A stretch of DNA of 64,000 bases from Methylobacterium durans (GTDB lineage Bacteria > Pseudomonadota > Alphaproteobacteria > Rhizobiales > Beijerinckiaceae). The stretch's first letter is position 1. Each line of letters begins with the position of its first letter. A program made the position numbers and the translations under genes. Shown here piece after piece: positions 33,900 to 43,261 of the stretch. The notes under the pieces are model-generated. The model saw only the letters and a program-made list of their open reading frames with translations. It searched no databases and was not told the origin of the DNA. The stretch lies in assembly GCF_003173715.1 (NCBI RefSeq), contig NZ_CP029550.1, forward strand, positions 1,488,001 to 1,552,000, given 5' to 3'.

Positions 33900-34308
33900 T
33901 CGGCGCTGTCTCGCGTCGTTCCGGGCCTGAGGCGGGAGCCTCGCCGAGCGTAGGAGCCAGGGCAAGTCCCGTACCGGTCGCCGTCGCCGGCGCGCCGCGG
34001 ATTCCCCCATCCTCCGTCCGTTTCCCGGGCGGCTTTGGCCGGACCATAGCCGATCAGCCAGCAAAATGCGCGCGGCGATTGCAGCGCTTCCCGCATCGCA
34101 GCACGCGGCGTACGGCCACGCTTTTCTCTTGTTAATTCAGTCGAGACGGCGCGACCGGCCAAGGACAGCGATGGCTTTTCCTCTCGCAGCGCAGCAGAAA
34201 TACTTAGGTAGAAGGTACTGTGAAGGGCTTGCGCCGTCTGAACGGCGGGTTAACGTCGTGCCATCGTGACAGCGTTCGACGATCAACCTCAAAGGCAGGG
34301 TGGCTCCC
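33900..34308. other. Divergent intergenic region upstream of liv operon
   Basis: About 410 bp between livH (minus) and a small plus-strand gene. The right part (34125-34260) has AT-richer tracts such as CTTTTCTCTTGTTAATTCAG that could hold promoters, but I cannot assign -35/-10 pairs with confidence. No gene or repeat is visible. Confidence 0.4.
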
Positions 34309-34470
34309 ATGTCCGAGATGATTCGTGTGAAACCCACCCAGGACGGCACCTACACCGTCTACCGCGGCCCCACCGCGCTGATCGCAGGCCTGACGCGCCT
34401 TCAAGCCGAGCGCTACGAGGCGACCATCGCCCGTCAGCGGCGGGACGCCCTGCTACCTCCGGAGGCATGA
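34309..34470 (+). CDS. Small hypothetical protein, 53 residues
   Basis: A 53-residue frame from ATG 34309 to TGA 34470, too compact to carry a domain I know. The N-terminal half looks like a short beta hairpin (IRVKPTQDGTYTVYRGPTAL) and the C-terminal half like a basic helix (LTRLQAERYEATIARQRR). AAAGGCAGGG lies eight bases upstream of the ATG. Codon use matches neighbouring genes, which supports it being real. Confidence 0.55.
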   Translation: MSEMIRVKPTQDGTYTVYRGPTALIAGLTRLQAERYEATIARQRRDALLPPEA

Positions 34471-34538
34471 GAGCCGCACCCTGACGCGCGCGCCTGCTTC
34501 TGCGCATCCCGCACGAGGTCGACGGAATTTGCAGGCTC

Positions 34539-35450
34539 TCACGCTCCGGCGAGATCAAGCGGACCCAGATCCTCGATGAGACCGCTGCCGTTGAGGCCGC
34601 GGCTCGTCGCGCTGATGCGGTGTCGACCGCCCTCGCACGTGAACGCGTAGAGATAGTAGGCGGCGCGCCGGGCTGGCAGGTCGGCATGCGTGCCAGCTCG
34701 CGCGGAGGCCGAGGGCCCGCCGACGACCGGCACCCTCAGGCCATCCGGTCCCGGAACGTGCGCGACGCTGCCGACATGGTTGTGGCCGTGCAGGATCAGC
34801 TCCGCGCCCGCCCGGCCGATCATCGCCGTGAACGCCGCCGCGTCCTTGAGCTCGCGGCCCGCCACCGCACCGCCCGGATGCGGCGGATGGTGGATCATCA
34901 CCACCCGGCAGGGCCGATCGGGCTCGCTTCCCAGCGCGACGAGGAGCGCTTCCGCGGCGGCGAGTTGCGCCTCCCCGAGCCGCCCGCTCGCAGCGAAGGG
35001 CTTCGTCGGGATCGCCGACGACAGGCCGACGAGGGCGACAGGCCCGCGCCGTCGCAGAAAGGGGAAGCACCCGCGACGCCCCGCATCGTCCGCCGTCCAG
35101 GGGCCGCAGGTGCCGAGCAGCCCATCGAGGGAGCCGCGCACGTAGGCATCGTGATTGCCGGGCACGAAGCTGACGCGCTCGGGCGTGCCCAGCGCTTCCA
35201 GGAAGACGCGCGCCGTCTCCCACTCGCTCGGCAGGCCGATGTTGCAGAGATCGCCCGTGCAGGCGACGTGGTCGGGCGATTGCACCCTCATGTCCGCGAC
35301 GAGGGCCGCTAGGACCTCCATGTCGTGGCTGCGGGACCGTCCGCGCCGCCAGTTGGCGTAGCCTGTGGCCCGCTTGCTGAAGAGCTGCCGCAGCCGCGGC
35401 CGCGCCAGCGGGCCGACATGCGGGTCGGTGAGATGGGCGAGACGGAACAT
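34539..35450 (-). CDS. Calcineurin-like metallophosphoesterase (CpdA-type)
   Basis: A 303-residue phosphoesterase with the full set of metal-binding blocks: D-x-H in LAHLTDPHVGPL, GD in CTGDLCNIG, GNHD in FVPGNHDAY, a histidine in VVMIHHPPHPGG and GHxH in LHGHNHVGS. This order fits the class III cyclic nucleotide phosphodiesterase-like family, although a cAMP substrate is only inferred. ATG 35450 is chosen; a TTG four codons upstream is also in frame. It has no signal peptide and should be cytoplasmic. Confidence 0.9.
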   Translation of the reverse strand: MFRLAHLTDPHVGPLARPRLRQLFSKRATGYANWRRGRSRSHDMEVLAALVADMRVQSPDHVACTGDLCNIGLPSEWETARVFLEALGTPERVSFVPGNHDAYVRGSLDGLLGTCGPWTADDAGRRGCFPFLRRRGPVALVGLSSAIPTKPFAASGRLGEAQLAAAEALLVALGSEPDRPCRVVMIHHPPHPGGAVAGRELKDAAAFTAMIGRAGAELILHGHNHVGSVAHVPGPDGLRVPVVGGPSASARAGTHADLPARRAAYYLYAFTCEGGRHRISATSRGLNGSGLIEDLGPLDLAGA

Positions 35451-35539
35451 GGGGCCGGACAATCACCGCGCGCATCGCGCCGGCTCCGCATCGCGGCTCG
35501 GGCTTCCCGCGTCAAGCGTGCCGCGGATGCGGGACCGCC

Positions 35540-36073
35540 TCATGCGCTCCCGATAAGGACGCCCGCCAGCAGGACGAGGATGCCGCCGATCACCACCTGC
35601 AGGGAGGCGCGCCAGAATGGCGTCGCCATGTAGCGGGTGCGGATGCCGGAGATGATCAGAAGCTCCAGCACCACGACGGCGATGGCGAGTCCCGTCGCGA
35701 GCAGGAAGGCGTTCGGCCAGGCATCGGGGATCGCGTAGGGCAGCGTGTGGCCCAGGCCGCCGAGAGCCGTCGCGACGCCGCAGACGGCGCCTCGGATCAC
35801 GGGCGAGCCGCGCCCAGTCACCTGCCCGTCGTCCGAGAGGGCCTCGGTAAAGCCCATGCTGATGCCGGCTCCGACCGAGGCGGCGAGACCGACAAGGAAT
35901 GTCGCCCCGTTGCTGTGCGTGGCGAAGGCGGCCGCGAAAATCGGAGCCAGCGTCGAGACGGAGCCGTCGATCAACCCAGCGAGCGCGGGCTGCACGTATT
36001 GCAACACGAAGCTGCGGTGGCGTTCCTCGGCGGTAGCGTCGGGCTCGATGGCATTCGGAAGAGCGATCGGCAT
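35540..36073 (-). CDS. VIT1/CCC1-family metal transporter (MbfA C-terminal-like)
   Basis: A 177-residue membrane protein resembling the VIT/CCC1 vacuolar iron transporter fold. The first helix region (YVQPALAGLIDGSVSTLAPI) and second (VGLAASVGAGISMGFTEALS) carry the family pattern of small residues and acidic positions. Three further hydrophobic segments follow. It resembles the C-terminal membrane half of the ferritin-like protein MbfA, but the ferritin-like N-terminus is absent; only ~27 residues precede the first helix. An AT-rich palindrome lies about 27 bp upstream of the start. Export of iron or manganese is the likely role. Confidence 0.75.
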   Translation of the reverse strand: MPIALPNAIEPDATAEERHRSFVLQYVQPALAGLIDGSVSTLAPIFAAAFATHSNGATFLVGLAASVGAGISMGFTEALSDDGQVTGRGSPVIRGAVCGVATALGGLGHTLPYAIPDAWPNAFLLATGLAIAVVVLELLIISGIRTRYMATPFWRASLQVVIGGILVLLAGVLIGSA

Positions 36074-36099
36074 GCGGCAGCGTTCCTGTTTGGATTGAT

Positions 36100-36122
36100 T
36101 CCAATCTATATATTAGAATGGA
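36100..36122. promoter_or_regulatory. AT-rich palindrome upstream of VIT-family gene
   Basis: TCCAATCTA (36100-36108) and TAGAATGGA (36114-36122) form an inverted repeat with one mismatch around TATAT. It lies 27-49 bp upstream of the metal transporter start on the minus strand, where a promoter or operator would be. Spacing and AT content recall iron-control boxes bound by Irr or Fur-type regulators, but the sequence is not a textbook match. Confidence 0.45.
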
Positions 36123-36362
36123 TCTAAACAAGTCGGGCGCCGCTTTTTCGCCCGCTGCCTAACTTAGGAGCCCACGGCTCTGTGAAGGGCGCCGCCGGCC
36201 CGTTCGGTTGATGCTCCGGAGGGATCGGAGCTAGACAGGCCGCCGCCCCGACAGGCTGCTTGAGAGGGCCGCGATCGCTCGTCCAGAGGGGCGAGCCCGA
36301 CGGTCAGAACAGGATTCCTGCGACGCGCCCGGATCGGGTCGCCGGACTTTCAGAAGCGAGAC

Positions 36363-37102
36363 ATGAGCCTCGTCAAACGCATCAGCCGATTGCCGGCCGT
36401 CCAGGGCGCGTTGGGCCACCTCGCCGCCGATTACCTGCGGCTTGTTCGACGGACCAATCGCTTCAGCGTGATCCCCGCCGAGGAGACCGACGCGTGGATC
36501 GACCGGCTCACGCCCTTCATCGCGGGCATGTGGCACGGCCAGCACATCATGGTGCCGTTCCTGCGCCGGCCTCAGGATCGCGTCGCGACGATCATTTCCC
36601 GCAACCCGGACGGCAACATCAACACGATCGCGTTGGAGCGCCTCGGCATCCGAGTGATGCGGGCCTCGGGCGCGCGAGGCCGCGTCGTGCGCGACGCCCG
36701 CGCCAAGGGCGGCGCCGAGGGCCTGCGCGCCATGCTGCGGGCGCTCAAGGACGGCGAGACGGTCGCCTTCAGCGCCGATGTTCCGAAAGTCTCGCGCCGC
36801 TGCGACGCCGGCATCATGACGCTGGCCCGCTTCTCGGGCCGGCCGATCGTGCCCGTCGCCGTGGTGACGAGCCGTCACCTGCGATTCAATTCCTGGGACC
36901 GGGCCTGCCTCGGGCTTCCCTTCGGCCGCGGTGCGATGGTGTTCGGCGAGCCGATCTCCGTACCGCGCGAGGCGGATGCCGAGACCTTCGAGAACTTGCG
37001 GCGCCGGGTCGAGGCGGAGATGAACCGCGTCCACGACCAAGCCTACGGCCTCGTCGGGAGACCGGACCGGATCGGCCTGCCATCCTGGGGCTGCCGGCAT
37101 GA
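36363..37102 (+). CDS. DUF374 lysophospholipid acyltransferase-like protein (3' frameshift)
   Basis: About 245 residues of a DUF374 protein, the family beside waaA and lpxK in alphaproteobacteria. Visible features are GMWHGQHIMVPFLRR, an HX-type acyltransferase block, and then FSADVPKVSRRCDAGIMTLA. A role in adding lipid A acyl groups is inferred from context. The frame has no stop at the expected place and stays open to 38198 through out-of-frame waaA. Two CCGGA units in tandem at 37062-37071 explain this: removing one gives VGRPDRPAILGLPA and a TGA overlapping the waaA start as ATGA. The feature end given here is that ancestral stop. Confidence 0.8.
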
Positions 37103-38403
37103 GGGCGCCTCCGCTCACCCTCGCCCTTCGGGCCTACCGGGCCGGGCTCTATCTCGGCGAACCGGCGCTGGCGGGCCTGCTCGCCGTCCGGGCGCGCCGC
37201 GGCAAGGAGGATCCGGGGCGCCTGCCCGAGCGGCGCGGCCTTCCGGGCCGAGCACGCCCGGTCGGCTCCCTCGTCTGGATGCACGGGGCGAGTATCGGCG
37301 AGGCGCTCTCGCTCGTCGGTCTGGTCGACGGGATGATCCGGCGCGGATTCTCGGTCTTGGTGACGACGGGCACGAGGACGGCGGCCGAACTGATCGGCAG
37401 CCGCCTGCCGCCGGGCGCCGTGCACCAGTACATGCCCCTCGACGCGCCCCGCTGGATCGAGCGCTTCCTCGACCATTGGCAGCCGGACCTCGCCCTCGTG
37501 GCCGAATCCGAGATCTGGCCGAACACCATCCTGGCCCTGCACGCCCGCGCGGTCCCGCTTCTCCTCGTCAACGGGCGGATGTCGGAGCGTTCCTTCAGGG
37601 GCTGGGAGCGCTCGCCGCGCACCGCACAGGCACTCCTGGCCCGCATCGCCATCTGCCTCGCGCAGACCAAGGAGGATGCGGAGCGTTTCGAGCGCCTCGG
37701 CGCACCGCGGGTGAGCGTTGCCGGGAATCTCAAATACGACGCCGCCGTGCCACCCGCCGACCGGCAGCAGATCGCCTATCTCGGGGACATGATCGGCGAC
37801 CGGCCCGTCTGGGTCGCGGCGAGCACGCATGCGGGCGAGGATGCCCTGGTGGCGCGCACGCACGCGGCCTTGAAGGAGCGCCTGCCCCGGCTCCTCACCA
37901 TCATCGTGCCGCGCCACCCGCGGCGGGGCGAGGAGGCGGCATCCTGCGCCGCCGCCGAAGGGCTGCGCACGGCGCGTCGGGCGGCGGGCGGACGACCGCA
38001 CCCGTCCGTCGAGGTCTACGTGGCGGACACGATCGGCGAGCTCGGCCTGTTCTACCGGCTGAGCCCGCTCGTCTATCTCGGCGGCTCGCTCGTTCCCCAC
38101 GGTGGCCAGAACCCGATCGAGCCCGTGCGCCTCGATACAGCGGTGGTGCACGGGCCCCACACGCACAATTTCGAGCAGGTCTACCGCGCCCTCGATGAAG
38201 CCGGCGGCGCACTCTCCGTCGCGGACGGGGCGGAACTCACCGCCACGGTCGGCGAACTTCTGGACGATCCCCGCCGCATCCGCGTGATCGCCACCTCCGG
38301 CCAGCGGGCCCTGCGTCCCTTCGAGGGCGCGGTGGAACGGACCCTCGCCGTGCTCGACCCCTTCATCGCGCAGATGAAGCTCGCGGCACTGAACCCCTCC
38401 TGA
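37099..38403 (+). CDS. waaA: 3-deoxy-D-manno-octulosonic acid (Kdo) transferase
   Basis: A 434-residue GT30 enzyme with two Rossmann domains. Motifs include VWMHGASIGEALSLVGLVD near the N-terminus, ESEIWPNTILALHARAVPLL, NGRMSERSFRGW and, in the donor half, YLGGSLVPHGGQNPIEPVRL. It transfers Kdo from CMP-Kdo to the lipid A precursor at the cytoplasmic face of the inner membrane. The ATG at 37099 overlaps the reconstructed DUF374 stop. It is followed about 140 bp later by lpxK, the kinase of the same pathway. Confidence 0.94.
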   Translation: MRAPPLTLALRAYRAGLYLGEPALAGLLAVRARRGKEDPGRLPERRGLPGRARPVGSLVWMHGASIGEALSLVGLVDGMIRRGFSVLVTTGTRTAAELIGSRLPPGAVHQYMPLDAPRWIERFLDHWQPDLALVAESEIWPNTILALHARAVPLLLVNGRMSERSFRGWERSPRTAQALLARIAICLAQTKEDAERFERLGAPRVSVAGNLKYDAAVPPADRQQIAYLGDMIGDRPVWVAASTHAGEDALVARTHAALKERLPRLLTIIVPRHPRRGEEAASCAAAEGLRTARRAAGGRPHPSVEVYVADTIGELGLFYRLSPLVYLGGSLVPHGGQNPIEPVRLDTAVVHGPHTHNFEQVYRALDEAGGALSVADGAELTATVGELLDDPRRIRVIATSGQRALRPFEGAVERTLAVLDPFIAQMKLAALNPS

Positions 38404-38546
38404 TACCGTCGCCGGATGATTGGACGGGTCGACGGTGAACTGAGTATCGCGGGTATTTCGCGGAACGCTGGCCAGGTGACGGGTACGGATCGATTCGAAG
38501 CGGTCGGCCTCCGCAACGCTCCGTTCGGACCTCATCCGGCCTTCGA

Positions 38547-39530
38547 ATGATGCGGCCGCCTCGGTTCTGGTCCGCCGGTCCCGGTCACCCGGCGGCGCGG
38601 CTTCTCACGCCGATCGGGCGCGTCTACGGGGCGCTCACCGCTGCTCGCATGGATCGGCCGGGCGAGCGCCTCCCGTGCCCCGTCCTCTGCATCGGAAACG
38701 TCACCCTCGGTGGCGCCGGCAAGACGCCGACCGCTCTGGCGATCGCCGCCCTGCTCGCCGAGATGCGTCACCGGCCCGCCTTCCTCAGCCGCGGCTACGG
38801 CGGGCAGTTCGCGGGCCCGGTCGTCGTGGACCCGGATCGGCACGCGGCGCGAGAGGTGGGCGACGAGCCCCTCCTCCTCGCCCGGGTCGCCCCGACCATC
38901 GTTTCCCGAGACCGCCCGGCCGGAGCACGCGCCTGCCTCGCGGCGGGCGCGGACGTCATCGTCATGGATGACGGCCTGCAGAACCCGAGCCTCGCCAAGG
39001 ATCTGGCGCTCGCCGTGGTCGATGCCGGCGCGGGCATCGGAAACGGCCTTCCCTTCCCGGCCGGCCCCCTGCGGGCCCCCCTCGACCGGCAGTGGCGCCA
39101 TGTCGGCGGCCTCGTCCTCGTCGGCGAAGGCGTGGCCGGCGATCCCCTGGCGCGTGAGGCGGAACGGCGGGGCCTGCCGGTGTACCGGGCCGCCTTGGTG
39201 GCCGCGGCGAGTGGCTTCGCGGGCCGGCGCGTCTACGCCTTCGCGGGGATCGGACGGCCTGAAAAATTCTTCGAGAGCCTGCGCGCGACGGGGGCGGCGA
39301 TCGCAGGGAGCCGCGCCTTCCCCGATCATCATCCCTTCGGCGCCGGTGACCTCTCAGCGCTTGCCGATGCCGCAGACCGGCTCGGGGCGGATCTCGTCAC
39401 CACCGAGAAGGATGCGGTCCGCCTGCCGCCGGAATTCCGGGCCCGGGTGCGTGCCCTCCCCGTCGCGCTGCGCTTTGCCGATCCGGAACCGATGCGGAGG
39501 CAACTCACCGCGCTCGTCCGTGCGCGCTGA
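38547..39530 (+). CDS. lpxK: Tetraacyldisaccharide 4'-kinase
   Basis: A 327-residue P-loop kinase. The family signature is IGNVTLGGAGKTPT with a Walker A lysine at about residue 60, followed by FLSRGYGG, GDEPLLLAR and VIVMDDGLQNPSL. The C-terminal part has AFAGIGRPEKFFESL and DLVTTEKDAVRLP. It phosphorylates the 4' position of the lipid A disaccharide at the inner membrane. Two adjacent in-frame ATGs (38547, 38550) are possible starts. The preceding ~140 bp has no evident gene. Confidence 0.95.
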   Translation: MMRPPRFWSAGPGHPAARLLTPIGRVYGALTAARMDRPGERLPCPVLCIGNVTLGGAGKTPTALAIAALLAEMRHRPAFLSRGYGGQFAGPVVVDPDRHAAREVGDEPLLLARVAPTIVSRDRPAGARACLAAGADVIVMDDGLQNPSLAKDLALAVVDAGAGIGNGLPFPAGPLRAPLDRQWRHVGGLVLVGEGVAGDPLAREAERRGLPVYRAALVAAASGFAGRRVYAFAGIGRPEKFFESLRATGAAIAGSRAFPDHHPFGAGDLSALADAADRLGADLVTTEKDAVRLPPEFRARVRALPVALRFADPEPMRRQLTALVRAR

Positions 39531-39539
39531 GGCGGCCTT

Positions 39540-39797
39540 TCAGCGGGCCCCCGCCTCCTTCAGCCGCTGCATGGCGGCGTCGGGTGTCGCGTAGGCCTCC
39601 TGGCGCTCGACGCTCCAGTAGCGCAGGGCGTCAAGGTGGATCGGTTCGCCGGTCACCGCACAGCGCACGTAGCTGCCGGGCTTGATCACCCGCATGGTGC
39701 CGTCGCCGTACTCCACCACCGCCTCGCCGCTCGCTCCACGCTCGTAACGGCCCAGCATCCCGCTCTCCCGGTTCGCGAAATCTCCGTCCTCGCTCAT
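39540..39797 (-). CDS. DUF2093 protein
   Basis: An 85-residue protein with the conserved DUF2093 core GEAVVEYGDGTMRVIKPGSY, VRCAVTGEPIHLDALRYWSV and a helical C-terminus. The family is restricted mainly to alphaproteobacteria and often lies beside lpxK; its function is unknown. It converges on lpxK with only 9 bp between stops. A later ATG thirteen codons in (39758) is an alternative start, because the region before 39797 lacks a clear ribosome binding site. Confidence 0.85.
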   Translation of the reverse strand: MSEDGDFANRESGMLGRYERGASGEAVVEYGDGTMRVIKPGSYVRCAVTGEPIHLDALRYWSVERQEAYATPDAAMQRLKEAGAR

Positions 39798-39919
39798 AGG
39801 AGCCTCGCCGGGCCTTGTCGATCTCGCCCCTCGACGGGCCGCCCGGCCAGTGCCAATGATCGCGCCATGTGCGCTGAGACAGCGGCCCCGAGATGGCCCA
39901 TGGACGCGGGCCCGCCCGC

Positions 39920-40330
39920 ATGAGCCCCGCGATCGAGGACCTGTTCCGGGCGGCCGCCGCCGCACGGGCGCGGGCCCACGCCCCGTATTCTGGCTTCCCG
40001 GTCGGCGCCGCCTTGCGCGACGAGACGGGGACGATCCACGCCGGCTGCAACGTGGAGAACGCAGCCTATCCGGTCGGCACCTGCGCGGAGGCAGGCGCCA
40101 TCGCCGCGATGGTCGCGGGCGGGGGGCGGCGGATCGATGCCATCCTCGTCCTCGGCGGCGGAGCGGAGCTCGTGACACCCTGCGGCGCCTGCCGCCAGCG
40201 CATCCGGGAGTTCACGGAGGGCGCAACCCCGATCCACGTCGCCGGGCCGGATGGCCTGCGCCGCACGTTCAGCTTGGACGAACTCCTGCCCGCTTCCTTC
40301 GGCCCGGAGACTCTCGGTGGTGGGCGCTGA
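39920..40330 (+). CDS. cdd: Cytidine deaminase
   Basis: A 136-residue zinc deaminase of the tetrameric type. APYSGFPVGAAL begins the substrate pocket, CNVENAAYPVGTCAEAGAI supplies the first zinc Cys and the catalytic Glu, and PCGACRQRI supplies the other two Cys. The usual CAERxAI reads CAEAGAI here, a conservative departure. It deaminates cytidine and deoxycytidine to (deoxy)uridine. It is the first gene of a salvage cluster and overlaps the start of pnp. Confidence 0.92.
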   Translation: MSPAIEDLFRAAAAARARAHAPYSGFPVGAALRDETGTIHAGCNVENAAYPVGTCAEAGAIAAMVAGGGRRIDAILVLGGGAELVTPCGACRQRIREFTEGATPIHVAGPDGLRRTFSLDELLPASFGPETLGGGR

Positions 40331-41143
40331 GTCCGATATCGATCGCGCCGTCGCGGCGCTAGGTCAGGCGGGCTTCGCCGGCCCGTACGCCTGCGCGATC
40401 GTGACCGGCACTGGGCTCGGGCTCCTGGCCGCGAGCCTCGCGGAGCGCGAGAGCCTGCCCTACGCCGCGATTCCGGGTTTCCCAAGCCCGGCGTGAGCGG
40501 GCACGGCGGCAGCCTGCACAGGGGCCGCCTCGGCGGCCGGCCCGTCCTGGTGCTGGAGGGCCGCGCCCACGCCTACGAGCGCGGCGACGCGGCAGCGATG
40601 CGTATCCCGGTCGGCACCGTCGCAGCCCTGGGGGCCGATGCGCTCGTTCTCACCAACGCGTCAGGCTCGCTGATGACCGAGGCCGGGCCCGGCAGCCTCG
40701 TGATGCTCACCGACCACCTCAATCTCTCGGGTCTCAACCCGTTGATCGGCGAGGCGAGCGACGCGCGCTTCGTGCCGATGACGGAAGCCTATGACCCGAC
40801 GTTGCGGGACCGGATGCGCGAGGCCGCGCGCGAGTCCAGTCTTCCCCTGCATGAGGGCATCTACGCGTGGTTCTCCGGCCCGAGCTTCGAGACACCGGCC
40901 GAGGTGCGCATGGCAGGCCGTCTCGGCGCAGACCTCGTCGGCATGTCGACGGTGCCGGAGGTGATCCTCGCCCGCTTCTTCGGATTGCGCATCGTCGCCC
41001 TTTCTGTGGTGACGAACCGGGCCGCGGGCATCGGCGGCGGTGATCCGCACCACACCGAGACGAAGGCAGCGGCGGCCCGTGCGGCCGCGGATCTGACGCG
41101 GCTGGTGACGGCCTTCGTCGAGCGCCTCGGGCCTCAGGCGTGA
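40317..41143 (+). pseudogene. Purine nucleoside phosphorylase, split by one-base frameshift
   Basis: Two adjacent frames together encode a ~275-residue PNP of the trimeric (class II) type. The first, from GTG 40317 (GGAGA six bases upstream), gives CAIVTGTGLGLLAASLAE and IPGFP, then stops at 40496. The second continues with SGHGGSLHRGRLGGR, VLEGRAHAYERGDA, LVLTNASGSL, FSGPSFETPAEVRMA and the base-contact SVVTNRAAGIGGG. Adding one C in the CCC at 40481-40483 reads PGFPKPGVSGHGG, the normal family sequence. The enzyme phosphorolyses purine (deoxy)nucleosides to base and pentose 1-phosphate. A base-calling error seems more likely than real loss, because the flanking pathway genes are intact. Confidence 0.85.
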
Positions 41144-41153
41144 GGGTGACACC

Positions 41154-41918
41154 ATGACGGACGAGAGCATGACCGACCCGACGACCGACGATGCGGGAAT
41201 CGCCCGGCGGGCCCTGCCACTCCTCGACCTCACCAACCTCGCCGACATCTGCACAACGAGCCACATCGAGGCGCTCTGCCGCGACGCCCGCGCCGGCAGC
41301 GTGGCGGCGGTCTGCGTCTGGCCGCAATTCGTCGGCGAGGCCGCCCGGGCACTCAAGGGCACGCCGATCCGCGTCGCCACCGTCGTCAACTTCCCGGCCG
41401 GCGGCGAGGACATCGAGCGCGCGGTCGAGGACGCGGCGGAGGCGATCTCGGACGGGGCTCATGAGATCGACCTCGTCCTTCCCTACCGCGCCATCCTGCG
41501 CGGCGACGCGGAGACGGCCCGAGGCCTCGTCGAGGCGGTGCGGGACGTCTGCCACAAGACCTGCCTCAAAGTGATCTTGGAGACGGGTGCCCTCGGCGAA
41601 CCGGAGCGGATCGACGAGGCTTCCCGCCTCGCGATCGAGGCCGGCGCGGATTTCCTGAAAACCTCGACGGGCAAGTCCCCCGTCTCGGCGACGCCGCAGG
41701 CTGCCGAGGCGATGCTGAGGGCAATTCGGGCGCACGGGGGCGGCCGGCGCGTCGGCCTCAAGGTGTCGGGCGGGCTGCGCAGCGTCGCGGATGCGGCCAC
41801 CTACCTCGCCCTCGCCGACCGCGTCATGGGTTCGGACTGGGCCGAGCCGGCAACCTTCCGGCTCGGGGCGAGCAGCCTCTACGGAGAGTTGACCGCTGCC
41901 GTGGCGCGCGCCTCGTGA
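41154..41918 (+). CDS. deoC: Deoxyribose-phosphate aldolase
   Basis: A 254-residue class I aldolase. The Schiff-base lysine lies in [11 protein letters not shown], the second lysine region in [11 protein letters not shown], and the substrate segment in [12 protein letters not shown] and [11 protein letters not shown]. It cleaves 2-deoxyribose 5-phosphate to acetaldehyde and glyceraldehyde 3-phosphate. It starts 10 bp after pnp and overlaps deoA by four bases. Phosphopentomutase, which would supply its substrate from deoxyribose 1-phosphate, is not in this window. Confidence 0.95.
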   Translation: MTDESMTDPTTDDAGIARRALPLLDLTNLADICTTSHIEALCRDARAGSVAAVCVWPQFVGEAARALKGTPIRVATVVNFPAGGEDIERAVEDAAEAISDGAHEIDLVLPYRAILRGDAETARGLVEAVRDVCHKTCLKVILETGALGEPERIDEASRLAIEAGADFLKTSTGKSPVSATPQAAEAMLRAIRAHGGGRRVGLKVSGGLRSVADAATYLALADRVMGSDWAEPATFRLGASSLYGELTAAVARAS

Positions 41919-43207
41919 GCCTTCCGCAGGAAACCATCCGACGCAAGCGTGACGGCCTGACCCTCACGGAAGCGGAGATCGCGACCTTCGTCGAGGGAAT
42001 CACGGCCGAGACGGTTACGGAGGGGCAGGCCGCGGCTTTCGCCATGGCGGTATTCTTCCGCGGCTTGTCGCTCCCGGAGCGCGTGGCGCTGACCCGGGCG
42101 ATGACCGCCTCTGGCACCGTGCTCGCCTGGGACCTGCCCGGCCCTGTCCTCGACAAGCACTCGACCGGCGGCATCGGCGACACGGTGAGCCTCGCGCTCG
42201 CGCCGATGGTCGCCGCCTGCGGCGGCTACGTACCGATGATTTCCGGCCGCGGGCTCGGCCATACCGGCGGTACTCTCGACAAGCTCGCGAGCATCCCGGG
42301 CTACGACGTCGCGCCGGGGCTCGACCGCTTCCAGGCGGTCACGCGGGCGGTCGGCTGCGCCATCATCGGGCAGACTGGCGACCTCGCACCGGCGGACAGG
42401 CGGCTCTACGCAATCCGGGACGTCAGCGGCACGGTCGAGTCCCTCGACCTGATCACGGCCTCGATCCTCTCGAAGAAGCTCGCGGCGGGCCTCGGCGGCC
42501 TCGTGATGGATGTGAAGGTCGGCTCCGGCGCCTTCATGGCGGAACGCGACGCGGCTCGGGCGCTGGCCGAGAGCATCGTCACCGTGGCGAATGGAGCCGG
42601 CCTGCCGACCCGCGCCCTCATCACCGACATGGACGCGCCGCTCGCCTCGGCGGCCGGAAACGCGGTCGAGGTCGCCTACGCGATCGACTACCTGACGGGG
42701 CGGCGGCGCGAGCCGCATTTCCACGCGGTGACGCTGGCGCTCTGCGCCGAGATGCTGGTGCTCGGCGGCCTCTGCATGGGCGCGGACACGGCTGCCGCGC
42801 GGCTCGAGGACGCCCTCGTCTCGGGGCGTGCGGCGGAGATCTTCTCGCGGATGGTTGCCATGCTCGGAGGACCTGCCGACCTCTTGGAACGGCCGGAGCG
42901 GCACCTGCCGCGGGCACCGGTCGTCCGAAAAGTCCGCGCCGAGGGCGTCGTCGCCAGCGTGGCGACCCGCGAGATCGGGCTCGCGGTGATCGGCCTGGGC
43001 GGCGGTCGGACCCGGCCTCAGGATGGGATCGACCCCGCGGTCGGGTTCACCGATCTGGCGCGACCCGGCACGGCGAGCGGGATCCTCGGGATCGTGCACG
43101 CCCGCGACGACGCCGCGGCAGAGGCGGCCGAGGCGGCCTTGCGAGCGGCCTACAGGCTGGGGAAGGCGCCGTCGGTGGAACCCGCGGTGCTGGAGCGGGT
43201 GGAGTAG
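41915..43207 (+). CDS. deoA: Thymidine phosphorylase
   Basis: A 430-residue pyrimidine nucleoside phosphorylase. The phosphate-binding signature [20 protein letters not shown], then [15 protein letters not shown], a [10 protein letters not shown] motif and [12 protein letters not shown] are all present, followed by a C-terminal domain with [23 protein letters not shown] 41915 overlaps the deoC stop (GTGA). It converts thymidine to thymine and deoxyribose 1-phosphate, completing a cdd-pnp-deoC-deoA salvage set. A strong hairpin follows directly. Confidence 0.95.
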   Translation: MSLPQETIRRKRDGLTLTEAEIATFVEGITAETVTEGQAAAFAMAVFFRGLSLPERVALTRAMTASGTVLAWDLPGPVLDKHSTGGIGDTVSLALAPMVAACGGYVPMISGRGLGHTGGTLDKLASIPGYDVAPGLDRFQAVTRAVGCAIIGQTGDLAPADRRLYAIRDVSGTVESLDLITASILSKKLAAGLGGLVMDVKVGSGAFMAERDAARALAESIVTVANGAGLPTRALITDMDAPLASAAGNAVEVAYAIDYLTGRRREPHFHAVTLALCAEMLVLGGLCMGADTAAARLEDALVSGRAAEIFSRMVAMLGGPADLLERPERHLPRAPVVRKVRAEGVVASVATREIGLAVIGLGGGRTRPQDGIDPAVGFTDLARPGTASGILGIVHARDDAAAEAAEAALRAAYRLGKAPSVEPAVLERVE

Positions 43208-43208
43208 C

Positions 43209-43236
43209 CCCCCTCCTGCCTGAAGGCAGGAGGGGG
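43209..43236. terminator. Strong hairpin between deoA and His-rich gene
   Basis: CCCCCTCCTGCC and GGCAGGAGGGGG form a perfect 12-bp stem with a TGAA loop, starting 2 bases after the deoA stop. The His-rich gene on the other strand ends 26 bp away, so this is probably a bidirectional terminator. There is no U-tract on either side. Confidence 0.65.
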
Positions 43237-43261
43237 CCGCGTTGCGCGAGGCCGGACGACC

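Noticed and set aside
36363..38198. A 611-residue DUF374-WaaA fusion protein
   Set aside because: The second half is waaA read in the wrong frame. The waaA frame itself is intact from 37099, so the long frame is the result of a lost stop, not a fusion.
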